The position numbers and the translations under genes are program-made. DNA of 33,796 nt from Candidatus Gastranaerophilales bacterium (lineage in GTDB: Bacteria; Cyanobacteriota; Vampirovibrionia; Gastranaerophilales; Gastranaerophilaceae): contig CALUXV010000018.1 in assembly GCA_944324835.1 (NCBI GenBank), forward strand, positions 1 through 33,796. Direction: 5' to 3'. The notes beneath the pieces were generated by a model. The model was not told the origin of the DNA and ran no database searches. It worked only from the letters and a program-made list of their open reading frames with translations. Shown in pieces: positions 7,878 through 17,495 of the stretch (position 1 is the first letter of the stretch; every line of letters starts with the position of its first letter).

Positions 7878-10352
7878 TTATTTAACAACAATATTAACTA
7901 ATTTTTTCGGTACGACAATTGTTTTTACAATTGTTTTTCCTTCAATTAGGTCTTTAATTTTCTGGCTGTTCATTGCAATTTCTTTTAATGAATCATTATC
8001 AAGCCCTTCGTCAGCTTCAATTTTGTCTTTTACTTTGCCGTTTATTTGAACAACCAAAGTAATAGAACTTGCTTTTGCCAGATTTTCATCATATTCACAC
8101 CATTTTTCATCATGAATAGATGTTTCAGAACCTAATTCTTTCCAGATTTCATCAGCCATAAATACTGTAACTGGCGACATCAGTTTGATTAATGAAGTTG
8201 TTGCAAAACTGAATACAGCTTTATCTTCTTCATTCAATTCGGTCTTTTTACCTCTCCAATCATAAATAGCATTTGTCAGTTCTCTATATCTTGAGATTAC
8301 AGTATTAAATTGGAAATCGTGAGAAATGTCATTGGTAATTGACTTGATTGCCATATGAACAACTCTTACCAAATCGTCATTTTCTTTTGATAATTTTTCC
8401 GGCAGTTTGTAATCAAGTGTTATATATTCCTGATTGTTTGAGAACAGTTTCCAAACACGGTTCAAGAATTTGTAACAACCTTCAACCCCTGCATCAGACC
8501 AATCAAAATCTCTTGCCGGAGGTGAATCTGAAAGTATAAATAATCTTGCAGTATCCGCTCCGTAGTTTTCAAAGATTTCGTCAGGGTCTACCGTATTACC
8601 TTTAGATTTTGACATTTTAGAGCCGTCTTTTAGTACCATACCTTGAGTTAACAAGTTGCTGAACGGTTCATCAAAATCAAGCAGTCCTAAATCTCTTAAT
8701 GCTTTGGTAAAGAATCTTGAATATAAAAGGTGCAGAATTGCATGTTCAATACCACCTACATATTGATCAACCGGCAGCCATTTATTAACAAGTTCTTTAG
8801 AGAACGGCAGATTTGTATTATGCGGGTCTGCATATCTTAAGTAATACCAGCTTGAACATACAAATGTATCCATTGTGTCGGTTTCACGTCTTGCGTGACC
8901 TCCGCATACAGGACAAATTGTATCCTGGAATGTAGGTGATGTTGTAATAGGAGATTTTCCGACAACTGAGAAATCAACATCTTCAGGAAGTCTTACCGGT
9001 AATTGGGTTTCCGGTACCGGTTGAATTCCGCACTTGTCACAGTATACAACAGGGATTGGAGCTCCCCAGTATCTTTGACGTGAAATCAGCCAGTCACGAA
9101 GCCTATATTGAGTTTTAAATTCCCCGTATCCGTTATCAACCGCTTTTTGAGTAATAGCTTTTTTAGCTTCAGTATTCTTCATTCCGTTAAATTCGTTTGA
9201 ATTAACAAGAACACCTTCTTCTACATAAGCTGATTCTGAACAATCACTAGGACTTTCAGAGTTTTGGATAACAACTTTTATAGGCAGATTATATTTTTTG
9301 GCGAAATCATAGTCCCGTGTATCGTGTGCAGGAACTGCCATTACAGCACCTGTTCCATATTCAACAAGTGCATAGTCTGCAGTCCAGAGCGGGAATTTTT
9401 CACCCGTAAACGGATTGATACAGTGTGTACCTAACGGAACACCTGTTTTAATTCTTTCGGTTGAAAGTCTTTCTATTTCTGTTAATTTACGGGCATTTGC
9501 TCTATATTCTTCAACAGCCTGTTTGTTTTCAGGAGTTGTCAGTTCTTCAATATTTTTGTATTCAGGAGCAACAACAAGATAAGTTATACCGTGAACTGTA
9601 TCAGGTCTTGTTGTATAAACAGGGATTTCAAGGTCTTTTTCTACTACTTTGAATTTCAAAATAGCACCTTGAGATTTACCTATCCAGTTGGCTTGCATTG
9701 TTTTAACATTATCGCCCCAGCCTTTTAGCTTATCCAAATCTTTCAAAAGGTCTTCTGCGTAGTCTGTAATTTTAAAGAACCATTGTGATAAATACTTCTT
9801 CTCAACAACACTGTCGCATCTCCAGCACTTGCCGTCTATAACTTGCTCATTCGCAAGTACTGTTCCGCATTTTTCACACCAGTTTACGGCAGCCTCTTTT
9901 TTATATGCTAAACCTTTTTTATATAATTGTAAGAATATCCATTGAGTCCATCTGTAATAATCTTCTTTGCAGGTTGTAACTTCTCTGTCCCAGTCATAAG
10001 AAATACCGAGACGTTTAAGCTGTCCGGTCATATAAGCAATATTTTCATCCGTCCAAACTGCAGGATTTGCTCCGTGCTGCATAGCAGCGTTTTCTGCCGG
10101 TAAGCCGAAACTATCCCACCCTATCGGATGCAATACATTGAATCCGTTTAGTTTTTTGAAACGCGCAATAACGTCTGTTATTGTATAGTTTCTAACGTGT
10201 CCCATATGAAGTTTCCCTGAAGGATAAGGAAACATTGATAAGGCATAGTATTTAGGTTTATCAGAATCATCCGTTGTTTTAAAAACGTCGTTTTCTTCAT
10301 AAAATTTTTGCCATCTTTTTTCTAATTCTTGAGGAAAATAATTTTCGTTCAT
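7878..10352 (-). CDS. leuS: Leucyl-tRNA synthetase
   Basis: Class I aminoacyl-tRNA synthetase that charges tRNA-Leu, cytoplasmic. The 824-residue length is typical of bacterial LeuRS. The HIGH motif is HMGH (49-52) and KMSKS is intact (579-583). Zinc-type Cys pairs are visible in NWCEKCGT and GKCWRCDS, and again in VYCDKCG, CPVCGG and TFVCSSWYYLRY. The editing domain includes TTRPDTVHGITYLVVAPE and the GTGAVMAVPAHDTRDYDFA block with the conserved Asp that recognises wrongly charged amino acids. GGGAG lies 8 bases before the ATG. Monocistronic, with its own promoter and a likely terminator. Confidence 0.99.
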   Translation of the reverse strand: MNENYFPQELEKRWQKFYEENDVFKTTDDSDKPKYYALSMFPYPSGKLHMGHVRNYTITDVIARFKKLNGFNVLHPIGWDSFGLPAENAAMQHGANPAVWTDENIAYMTGQLKRLGISYDWDREVTTCKEDYYRWTQWIFLQLYKKGLAYKKEAAVNWCEKCGTVLANEQVIDGKCWRCDSVVEKKYLSQWFFKITDYAEDLLKDLDKLKGWGDNVKTMQANWIGKSQGAILKFKVVEKDLEIPVYTTRPDTVHGITYLVVAPEYKNIEELTTPENKQAVEEYRANARKLTEIERLSTERIKTGVPLGTHCINPFTGEKFPLWTADYALVEYGTGAVMAVPAHDTRDYDFAKKYNLPIKVVIQNSESPSDCSESAYVEEGVLVNSNEFNGMKNTEAKKAITQKAVDNGYGEFKTQYRLRDWLISRQRYWGAPIPVVYCDKCGIQPVPETQLPVRLPEDVDFSVVGKSPITTSPTFQDTICPVCGGHARRETDTMDTFVCSSWYYLRYADPHNTNLPFSKELVNKWLPVDQYVGGIEHAILHLLYSRFFTKALRDLGLLDFDEPFSNLLTQGMVLKDGSKMSKSKGNTVDPDEIFENYGADTARLFILSDSPPARDFDWSDAGVEGCYKFLNRVWKLFSNNQEYITLDYKLPEKLSKENDDLVRVVHMAIKSITNDISHDFQFNTVISRYRELTNAIYDWRGKKTELNEEDKAVFSFATTSLIKLMSPVTVFMADEIWKELGSETSIHDEKWCEYDENLAKASSITLVVQINGKVKDKIEADEGLDNDSLKEIAMNSQKIKDLIEGKTIVKTIVVPKKLVNIVVK

Positions 10353-10382
10353 TTAAAAACTCCCTTGCTATATCTGAAACAT

Positions 10383-10412
10383 ATTATATCACAAGAGATT
10401 AAATAGGGTAAA
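10383..10412 (-). promoter_or_regulatory. leuS promoter with extended -10
   Basis: On the minus strand TGATATAAT (10391-10383) is an extended -10 box. TTTACC (10412-10407) is a 4 of 6 match to the -35 consensus at 18-bp spacing. The predicted start near 10376 gives a leader of about 24 bases, long enough for the GGGAG ribosome-binding site. Confidence 0.65.
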
Positions 10413-10493
10413 GAAAAAATAACCACTCTCTTCTATGGTAGTTACATTTATAAAAAATTATGATAAAATACTAATGAAATTAGGAGAAGAGCA

Positions 10494-10976
10494 ATGAAAA
10501 AAATATTAAGCATACTATTTTTATTAAGCATTACAACATCTTTAAATTTTTCTGATTTAGCTTTTGCGCAAACAGCTGCACCTGTAAAAACAGATTCTAC
10601 TGCAGTAACAACAAAACCGGCATTGGCTGTAAAACCTATAGATGTAGTTAATAATCCATCCAAATATATGCATAAAAGAATATCCATGACTTCAAGATTT
10701 TCTAAATTTGCGACACTCGGTCTTGACTATAAACCGGCATTCAGAAGTTCTGACAATTATATTTCTTTTGTATTCTTAAGAGATGATTCAGCAAATAATA
10801 TACCTTTATCTGAATTAAAAATGTTTATTCAAAGAAAAACTGCAGAAAAATTGCCGGATATAAAAGAAGGTGATAAAGTAAAAGTAGTAGGCACTGTTTT
10901 TTCAAATGCCTTAGGTGATGCCTGGGTTGATATCGAAAATTTTACTGTTTTAAGTACAAATAAAACAAAGAAATAA
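10494..10976 (+). CDS. Secreted protein of unknown function, possible OB-fold
   Basis: A 160-residue exported protein. The signal peptide is clear: MKK, a hydrophobic stretch to about residue 24, and cleavage after AFA (residue 25). After a Thr/Ala/Pro linker, the body (about 48-155) has PIDVVNNPSKYMHKRISMTSRF, then EGDKVKVVGTVFSNALGDAWVDIENFTVL. That pattern suggests a small beta-barrel of the OB type found in secreted proteins, but I cannot name a family. TAGGAGAAG precedes the ATG, and TGATAAAAT near 10459-10467 resembles an extended -10 box. It ends only 9 bases before the GH57 gene, so the two are probably co-transcribed. Confidence 0.75.
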   Translation: MKKILSILFLLSITTSLNFSDLAFAQTAAPVKTDSTAVTTKPALAVKPIDVVNNPSKYMHKRISMTSRFSKFATLGLDYKPAFRSSDNYISFVFLRDDSANNIPLSELKMFIQRKTAEKLPDIKEGDKVKVVGTVFSNALGDAWVDIENFTVLSTNKTKK

Positions 10977-10985
10977 GGATTTAGT

Positions 10986-13499
10986 ATGAGCGAAGAAAAA
11001 ATCAATGATAAAACTGTAGAAAAAGAAAACAAAAAAGTATTTTTAGCTATTCATGGTCATTTTTATCAGCCGCCAAGAGAAAATCCATGGCTTGAAGCAA
11101 TAGAACTTCAACCGAGTGCTTTGCCTTGTCATGACTGGAATGAACGTGTTAATAATGAATGTTATGCTCCAAATTCTGTTTCAAAAGTCGTAAATGATAA
11201 AAATGAAATTTTGAAAATAGTTAATAACTACGAAAAAATGAGTTTTAACTTTGGTCCTACATTACTATCCTGGATGGAAGTATTTTCTCCGCTAGCCTAC
11301 GAAAGAATTATCAAAGCAGACATCAAAAGTGTTGAAGAACACAATGGACACGGGAATGCAATTGCTCAAGTTTATAACCATATTATAATGCCATTAGCAA
11401 ACGAACTGGATAAACAAACTCAGGTCAAATGGGGAATTCGAGATTTTGAATACAGATTTGGCAGAAAGCCTGAAGGAATGTGGCTTGCAGAAACAGCAGT
11501 AGATGATGATACATTAAGAGTGCTTGTTGAAAATGGGATTAAGTTTACAATTCTTTCACCGTTTCAAGCAAAACGCATCCGTAAAGAAGGAGAAAACAAT
11601 TGGAATGACGTTAGCTGGGGGAATATAGATCCTGCTCGTTCTTATCGTTATTACATAAAATCTGCACCGGGTAAATTTATAGATTTATTCTTTTATGATG
11701 GTGCAATATCTAAATCCGTTGCATTTGATGAATTATTAAGAGATGGCAACAAGTTTGTTAAACGATTAAAAGATGGCATTTCATTTGACAGAAACTATCC
11801 TCAATTAGTAAACATTGCAACAGATGGTGAAAGTTACGGTCACCATACTAAATTTGGAGATATGGCTCTCGCATACGCATTATCAACAAAAGCGAAAGAA
11901 GCCGGATTTATTATAACCAATTATGCAGAATATTTAGATAAATACAGAAGCAAATGGGAAGTAGATATTAAAGACGTATCATCATGGAGTTGTTTCCATG
12001 GTGTTGGACGCTGGTGTGACGATTGCGGATGTTCTACAGGCGGTCATCCAGGCTGGAATCAAAAATGGAGAAGACCTTTAAGAGATGCAATGGATTATTT
12101 ACGTGATGAAGTTATTCCACTTTGCCAAAAACAAGGTAAAAAATACTTTAAAGACTTTATGAACGCACGTATGAATTATATCAATGTCATTTTAGATCGT
12201 TCAGATTTAAGTGTTAAAAACTTCCAAACAGAAAACTTTTTACCGGATTTATCTGAAACAGATAAAGTTCGGGCAATGGAACTTTTGGAAATACAAAGAC
12301 ATGCAATGCTTATGTATACAAGCTGTGGATGGTTCTTCTCTGACATATCCGGCATTGAAACAACTCAAATTATGAAATATGCTGCAAGAATTATCCAACT
12401 TGCAAAAAATTTCACTAAAAAAGATTTGGAGACCCCTTATCTTGAAATACTATCAAAAGCTCAAAGCAACTATCCGGAACTTGGAACCGGCAAAGATATT
12501 TATGAAAAATATGTAAAACCGTCAGTTATTACTATAAAACAAATTGTAAGTTTATGGGCAATATCATCACTTTATCAAGATATTGATGATGAAGAAGATG
12601 TCTATTGCTACACAATTTCCAGAAAATCATACAAGAGAGTGAAAAAGGGTGATTCGCAACTACTTGTCGGGCACGTTGAAATACAATCAAAAATTACTCT
12701 TGAACGTTCAGATATGATGTTTGCCCTTGTTCAATTCTCCGGCGGAGATTTCCAATGTGCAATAAGAGATTACTCCGATGAATATGAAAACATCCAAAAG
12801 GAACTTGTCAGAACATTTATGGTTAATCCTTTAACAGAAATCATTCGTGGATTAGATGGTTATTTTGGCAAAGAATACTTCACATTAAAAGACATATTTA
12901 TAGAAGAAAGAAGAAAAATTCTTCAAATACTAATGAAAGATAAACTCTCAGGCTTTGCAAGAAACTATGAAGGAATGTACGAAGATGGCAAAGCTTCAAT
13001 ATTCCACTTCCAGGCTTTAGGTTTGGAAGTTCCGGAAGAATTTAAAATATCTGCGCAGTATTCTTTAACAAAACAATTTAATGCACTCTTTGCTCATTCT
13101 AATGGATTCATTGATGATGATATAATCCAGCTTGCTGCTGATATCAATTTTGAAGCCAAAAGACTCGGTATAACTATAGATAAAAGTGATACAAGCAAAA
13201 TATTTGAGAAAAAAGTTGTACAAAACATTAATAGACTTGTATATAGTATGGAATATCAACAAGCTGATGTAACTTTAGAATTGTTAGATGCAATTAAAAA
13301 ACTAGAAATTAATGTTAATTTATCAGAAGCACAAAATATCTATTATTCTAAAATAGTATGCGTATTTGATACTCTTTTAGAAGATATGACAAGACAAGGA
13401 GATCGTGACTTTATTTTACTTCTGTTTGATATTGCAAAACGACTAAATTTAAATATTGACAGTTACAAAGCTAAATTTGACAAAGCAATACTACGTTAA
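10986..13499 (+). CDS. Glycoside hydrolase family 57 protein with DUF3536 domain
   Basis: An 837-residue protein with an N-terminal GH57 (alpha-amylase/branching-enzyme-type) catalytic domain and a C-terminal DUF3536 region. GH57 motifs are HGHFYQPP (23-30), the nucleophile Glu 169 in GMWLAETAV, and the acid/base Asp 280 in IATDGESYGHH. A Trp/Cys-rich block, SWSCFHGVGRWCDDCGCSTG followed by GHPGWNQKWR, lies near 347-376. There is no signal peptide, so it is probably cytoplasmic and acts on glycogen-like alpha-glucan; the exact reaction is unproven. AAGGA precedes the ATG. It follows a secreted protein by 9 bases, and its end overlaps the convergent small gene by 9 bases. Confidence 0.92.
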   Translation: MSEEKINDKTVEKENKKVFLAIHGHFYQPPRENPWLEAIELQPSALPCHDWNERVNNECYAPNSVSKVVNDKNEILKIVNNYEKMSFNFGPTLLSWMEVFSPLAYERIIKADIKSVEEHNGHGNAIAQVYNHIIMPLANELDKQTQVKWGIRDFEYRFGRKPEGMWLAETAVDDDTLRVLVENGIKFTILSPFQAKRIRKEGENNWNDVSWGNIDPARSYRYYIKSAPGKFIDLFFYDGAISKSVAFDELLRDGNKFVKRLKDGISFDRNYPQLVNIATDGESYGHHTKFGDMALAYALSTKAKEAGFIITNYAEYLDKYRSKWEVDIKDVSSWSCFHGVGRWCDDCGCSTGGHPGWNQKWRRPLRDAMDYLRDEVIPLCQKQGKKYFKDFMNARMNYINVILDRSDLSVKNFQTENFLPDLSETDKVRAMELLEIQRHAMLMYTSCGWFFSDISGIETTQIMKYAARIIQLAKNFTKKDLETPYLEILSKAQSNYPELGTGKDIYEKYVKPSVITIKQIVSLWAISSLYQDIDDEEDVYCYTISRKSYKRVKKGDSQLLVGHVEIQSKITLERSDMMFALVQFSGGDFQCAIRDYSDEYENIQKELVRTFMVNPLTEIIRGLDGYFGKEYFTLKDIFIEERRKILQILMKDKLSGFARNYEGMYEDGKASIFHFQALGLEVPEEFKISAQYSLTKQFNALFAHSNGFIDDDIIQLAADINFEAKRLGITIDKSDTSKIFEKKVVQNINRLVYSMEYQQADVTLELLDAIKKLEINVNLSEAQNIYYSKIVCVFDTLLEDMTRQGDRDFILLLFDIAKRLNLNIDSYKAKFDKAILR

Positions 13500-13757
13500 T
13501 TGCGTTTCAAGTTCTGTATTTAATAGTTCAATAGTTTTCAAATGCTGTAATGCCATTGCTGAAAGATTTATATATTTATTTCTTTCTTCACTAAGTTTTT
13601 GTGTCAGATTCTCTGCATCTTCATAATATTGAGAATTTAATTCCAGATTTAAACACAATTCTTGAATTGTACTAATTAATGTTGATATTATTGTGATTTC
13701 TTCAAATGTATGTTCACACACATCCATACAATACATATTTACGCCAATTTCTTTCAT
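13491..13757 (-). CDS. Small helical protein, function unknown
   Basis: An 88-residue protein, largely predicted helical, with Cys-Met-Asp-Val-Cys near the N-terminus (YCMDVCEHTFEEI) and a charged helix later (DAENLTQKLSEERNKYINLS). I recognise no family. The ATG at 13757 follows GGGAGGA, a strong but close ribosome-binding site; an in-frame ATG at 13781 with a weaker GGAA would add 8 residues. Its last 9 bases overlap the end of the convergent GH57 gene, so neither gene has a separate terminator. Good ribosome-binding signals support a real gene. Confidence 0.6.
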   Translation of the reverse strand: MKEIGVNMYCMDVCEHTFEEITIISTLISTIQELCLNLELNSQYYEDAENLTQKLSEERNKYINLSAMALQHLKTIELLNTELETQLT

Positions 13758-13877
13758 AATTCCTCCCACATATTCTCTCATCTTAATTCCAACATTATTA
13801 CAACGATTTAATAAGTATAGTTAATAAATCAAAGAATGTGTTAATAAATTTTCTGTTGTTTTTATATTGTTTAGTAT

Positions 13878-13913
13878 TTGTTATTTTTAGCCAATATGTT
13901 ATAATTATTAAAC
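13878..13913 (+). promoter_or_regulatory. Extended -10 promoter abutting a TTG start
   Basis: TGTTATAAT (13897-13905) is a full extended -10 box. TTGTTA (13878-13883) matches the -35 consensus at 4 of 6 with a 16-bp spacer. The predicted start is at about 13912, two bases before the TTG at 13914, leaving no room for a ribosome-binding site. Confidence 0.65.
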
Positions 13914-15128
13914 TTGAAAAGAATAGTATATTTAATCTTAATATATCTATTTTGTGCATCATTTACCCTGGCTGCAGAAAATATATCACAAGACAGGGAT
14001 GAAGTTTTCTTAATTGATGATGCGCCATTTGGAGTGCATAAATCCAGAGTAAAAGAATTGATTGAAATGAAAACAGAATATGATGAATACGGATTTTCTC
14101 ATAAATTAAAAGAAGTAATTACTAATACAATACCATCTGATGAAGAATGTCTGAATACACGTCGTCCTGCATATTTACTTGAAGATATAACAACAAAATA
14201 TTTTGAAAAAGGACCTCTAGATAGCTTACATACAGGTTTTTTCTATAAAGGTTCTATTGGTACAAATATTATACATGGAGGAGCCACTCACACAGAATAT
14301 GCTAACAATAATATTGAAAATCATTTTCGTGGATATTTTAAAAATGGAAAAACATCATTTAATTTGTCTACCAGATACACACCAAGAGATGATTTAAATT
14401 TCTGGCAATTTCTAATTGGAGATGCATTTATTTCACACCAAATTACACCACACCACCGAATTGTTTTCGGGAATTCACGTACACACACAGGAGAAGAAGG
14501 TTCAAAACCTGATTGGATGGTACCTTTTATATCTTATTCACAAATTGGACGCAACTTTGGGAATATAAGAAAATTTGGTGCACGTGTAATTGGAGAATAC
14601 GATTTAGTTGAATATGATTTAGGCGGGTATAGTTCTGATTCTTATTTTAGAGAATTTTTCCCGGGAGTCGAATTTACTGGATGGATAAACTTAAAACCAC
14701 TTGGAAAAACTGATGGCCGATACGGAGATTTAAAGCTTGGCGGAGGTATAAGCAGCGGTCATAATGATTTTACATATAATGTTATCGGTGCTTATGCAAG
14801 ATATCAATACAAAAAATTTAGAGCAGATTTTGAATATGCAAACGCTGACGGGTATAATGGCAATTTGGGCCTATCTGACAATCATGCCAGAGGTATGTAC
14901 ACTACTGTATATTACAAAATACATCCCAAAGTAGAACTGCTTGCCAGATATGACAAATTTCAACCGAATCTAGGGATATCTGACGGTGATATAACAGAAT
15001 ATGTAGTAGGTGTTAATTATTATGTAAAAGGGCAAGGTTTAAGATTTATGCTTAACTATATATTTAGACAGAATAGTTTTGACGCAGATTCACATCGAAT
15101 TATTCTGGGAACACAAATAATGCTATAA
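13914..15128 (+). CDS. Predicted outer-membrane beta-barrel protein, TTG start
   Basis: A 404-residue exported protein. The signal peptide is MKRIVYLILIYLFCASFTLAA, cleaved near residue 21. About 75 polar residues follow, then alternating beta-strands rich in Tyr, Gly and Phe (FFYKGSIGTNII, TSFNLSTRYTP, RFMLNYIFRQNS) to the C-terminus, as in porin-like barrels. The last residue is Leu rather than the classic Phe. I cannot name its family; a channel or porin is likely. TTG is the only usable start: an in-frame TAA lies at 13902-13904, and the next Met is residue 52, past the signal peptide. No ribosome-binding site is present. Its last 6 bases overlap convergent recO. Confidence 0.8.
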   Translation: MKRIVYLILIYLFCASFTLAAENISQDRDEVFLIDDAPFGVHKSRVKELIEMKTEYDEYGFSHKLKEVITNTIPSDEECLNTRRPAYLLEDITTKYFEKGPLDSLHTGFFYKGSIGTNIIHGGATHTEYANNNIENHFRGYFKNGKTSFNLSTRYTPRDDLNFWQFLIGDAFISHQITPHHRIVFGNSRTHTGEEGSKPDWMVPFISYSQIGRNFGNIRKFGARVIGEYDLVEYDLGGYSSDSYFREFFPGVEFTGWINLKPLGKTDGRYGDLKLGGGISSGHNDFTYNVIGAYARYQYKKFRADFEYANADGYNGNLGLSDNHARGMYTTVYYKIHPKVELLARYDKFQPNLGISDGDITEYVVGVNYYVKGQGLRFMLNYIFRQNSFDADSHRIILGTQIML

Positions 15129-15893
15129 CAGAACCTCTTGTAATATTTTATCAGACTTAAATTTTTTATTTGAATGAAGCTGCACATAATCTTTTAAAAG
15201 ATTAAAACAGACAATACAAACTTTTTCAGTGGCTTTTTTATCATAGTCGCAACTATAATCAAAATCGAATTGCAGCATAGCCTGTAAAAAATCCCTGATT
15301 TTATAATGCATTTTGGTTTTTATTTTAAAAGTATGATTACATTCTTTGCAAATAATCCCGCCCATGTCGTTTGAGAAAAACATATCTTCATCTAAAATTC
15401 TTTCACCACAACAAAGACAACTATCCAATTCAAGCGAAAAACCTGATATCAACATCATTTTTAACTGGAATTTAATAGTTGCAATCAGAATATCTTTTTT
15501 AGATTCTGCTTGAGCAATCTTATTTAATGCTTTGTATAAAAGATTATAAATGTCTTTTGAACAAGGGTCTTCTTCAACGCCAAAATTGGATACTATTTCT
15601 GAAATATAAGATGAACACATCAATTTATCGATATCTTGCCTTGATTCTTTAAAAGTATTTATTGATTGCGCTTGACAAATTCTATCAAGATTACGGCCTT
15701 TAGCAAGCATAATGGTATTTGCTATTAAAGAATCCATTCTTGCTCCAAGCTTGCTTTTAGGTTTCTTTACGCCTTTGGCAACCCCTCTGATTAAGCCCTT
15801 ATCCTTTGAATACATAAGTATAATTTTATCGGCATCACTTAAATCATAAGATTTGAGATTGATGGCATCTGTTGTATAATTTTTCTCTTCCAA
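15123..15893 (-). CDS. recO: DNA repair protein RecO
   Basis: RecO works with RecR and RecF to load RecA at gaps. The N-terminal OB-fold is recognisable in TDAINLKSYDLSDADKIILMYSKDKGLIRGVAKGVKKPKSKLG (8-50), and a zinc-type site is present as Cys 159-x2-Cys 162 and Cys 182-x2-Cys 185. The 256-residue length is typical. The start is TTG at 15893, preceded by GGGAG at a 9-base distance; the next Met (residue 28) would cut into the OB-fold. It lies 36 bases downstream of the M2-like peptidase on the same strand and is probably in the same transcript. The 3' end overlaps the outer-membrane gene by 6 bases. Confidence 0.93.
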   Translation of the reverse strand: MEEKNYTTDAINLKSYDLSDADKIILMYSKDKGLIRGVAKGVKKPKSKLGARMDSLIANTIMLAKGRNLDRICQAQSINTFKESRQDIDKLMCSSYISEIVSNFGVEEDPCSKDIYNLLYKALNKIAQAESKKDILIATIKFQLKMMLISGFSLELDSCLCCGERILDEDMFFSNDMGGIICKECNHTFKIKTKMHYKIRDFLQAMLQFDFDYSCDYDKKATEKVCIVCFNLLKDYVQLHSNKKFKSDKILQEVLL

Positions 15894-15929
15894 ATATTAA
15901 ATCTCCCAAACATTATTCTAATTGAGAAA

Positions 15930-17495
15930 TTATTCCTTGTCTAATTGTAAAGATGTGCAAAGTGCAGCCGATGATAATTTTTCTCCGGTAAATTGTTCAA
16001 TTAAATCGTCTTCCTCAATACTACGGCCTAATTTAAATAAGTTATTATTTAAATATTCGGCTGTTCTATTATTTTCGGTTAAAAGCCCTAATTCTTTTGT
16101 TAAGTGATTATACATTTGAGCTTTAACTAAATCTGCACGAAAATAATTTTGATAATATCCAGGATGAGACAAATAATGGGGAATTGTTGCCCATTCATTA
16201 TCAATATTTTCAGATACATTTCGTCCTAAGTACTTACATTTTAAATCATGCCAGAGTTTACCTAAATCCTGCTCCGGATTTTTATACATTTCTCTTTCGA
16301 AATTTATTATAAGCATGCTGCGATTTATAAACTTTGCTTCTGATTTTTTATAATCATTTTGATATTTTTTTAATGATTCACCATCAACAACATCTTTTAA
16401 AATATATTCTCTTTGAAGTAAATCACCCATCATCATTGCAACAGCCTCCGTCATTGCAGGTGTTGTCCCCCTGTCAAGATAAGGCAATTTTGTATCAATC
16501 CCCAGATTATAAACGCAATGACCAAGTTCATGACAAATAGTATCAAGACTATTTGTATTATTTGTTAGATTGGCTAGAATTCTTGAATCTTTTCCTGGTT
16601 CAATTTCAAAACAAAACCCATGCGTATTTTTATTTTTTCTTGGAAATAAATCCAGCGTTATATTCATATTATCTAAATCAAACCCCATATTTTTATATGC
16701 AGTTTTTGCAATATCAACTACTTGTTCTTTTGTTTTTAATGCTTTGTTTATCGCTTTAGCAGGATTTTTATCTGAAATTAATCCATAATGGTATGCTTTT
16801 AATTCTTCGGGAGCAATTTTGAAAACCTCGGATAATTCTTGCTGATTTTCTTGCTTTAATTTATTATTTAACGGTTTCGCATTTATATATACATCATCTA
16901 ACAACTTATCCAACTCTGCGGAATTAACATCATATTCTTCTTTAAGTTGATATTCGTAAAAGTTTTCATATCCTTGAGATTTCGCAAATTCGTTTCGTAA
17001 TTTAACCAATTCTTGCAAATCAGCAGCTATAATATCTCCGCCATTAATCTTTGCATCATAAGCCTTTTTACGAATTTCAGGATTTTTTTCAGTTTCTAAA
17101 ATTTTATTTATTTCTGGTTTTGTAACCTCTTTTTCATCAATTTTAGGTACATATGCATTATACTTAGCCGCAATTTCATTTTCTTTTTCTCGTAGTTTTT
17201 GTTTTAATTCCCCCGCATTTAATTCTTCATCAAAACTTTTGTACAAATCTTTTAATTGTTTGTTTAAGTGTTTATCATTCAACCCTTTATTTTTTATTTC
17301 TTTAAGTTGGTTATATATTTCTTCATTTTTAAATAAATTATGAGTTTCATCTTCAGACTTTAAATATTTTTTTAAATTGTCATCTGTACTATTTGTATAA
17401 AAATCCCATGCATTTAATTCGGTTTCTAAAACCTTTGGAGCTAGTTCTTTTGAAAAATTTTCTCTTATTTTTATATAATTATCTTTTAAATTCAT
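15930..17495 (-). CDS. M2 (angiotensin-converting-enzyme-like) zinc metallopeptidase
   Basis: A 521-residue gluzincin. HELGH (322-326) supplies two zinc His, and Glu 350 in TEAVAMMMGDLL is the third ligand. The 28-residue distance from the first His to Glu, and the RGTTPAMTEA stretch, match the ACE pattern (RGANPGFHEA) better than M3 oligopeptidases. It should release peptides from the C-terminal side of small substrates. There is no signal peptide, so it is probably cytoplasmic, unlike animal ACE. I chose ATG 17495 because GGAGAG lies 5-6 bases upstream. An in-frame ATG at 17669 adds 58 residues of low family resemblance but fits a promoter predicted at 17716. It precedes recO in a likely operon. 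Confidence 0.82.
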   Translation of the reverse strand: MNLKDNYIKIRENFSKELAPKVLETELNAWDFYTNSTDDNLKKYLKSEDETHNLFKNEEIYNQLKEIKNKGLNDKHLNKQLKDLYKSFDEELNAGELKQKLREKENEIAAKYNAYVPKIDEKEVTKPEINKILETEKNPEIRKKAYDAKINGGDIIAADLQELVKLRNEFAKSQGYENFYEYQLKEEYDVNSAELDKLLDDVYINAKPLNNKLKQENQQELSEVFKIAPEELKAYHYGLISDKNPAKAINKALKTKEQVVDIAKTAYKNMGFDLDNMNITLDLFPRKNKNTHGFCFEIEPGKDSRILANLTNNTNSLDTICHELGHCVYNLGIDTKLPYLDRGTTPAMTEAVAMMMGDLLQREYILKDVVDGESLKKYQNDYKKSEAKFINRSMLIINFEREMYKNPEQDLGKLWHDLKCKYLGRNVSENIDNEWATIPHYLSHPGYYQNYFRADLVKAQMYNHLTKELGLLTENNRTAEYLNNNLFKLGRSIEEDDLIEQFTGEKLSSAALCTSLQLDKE

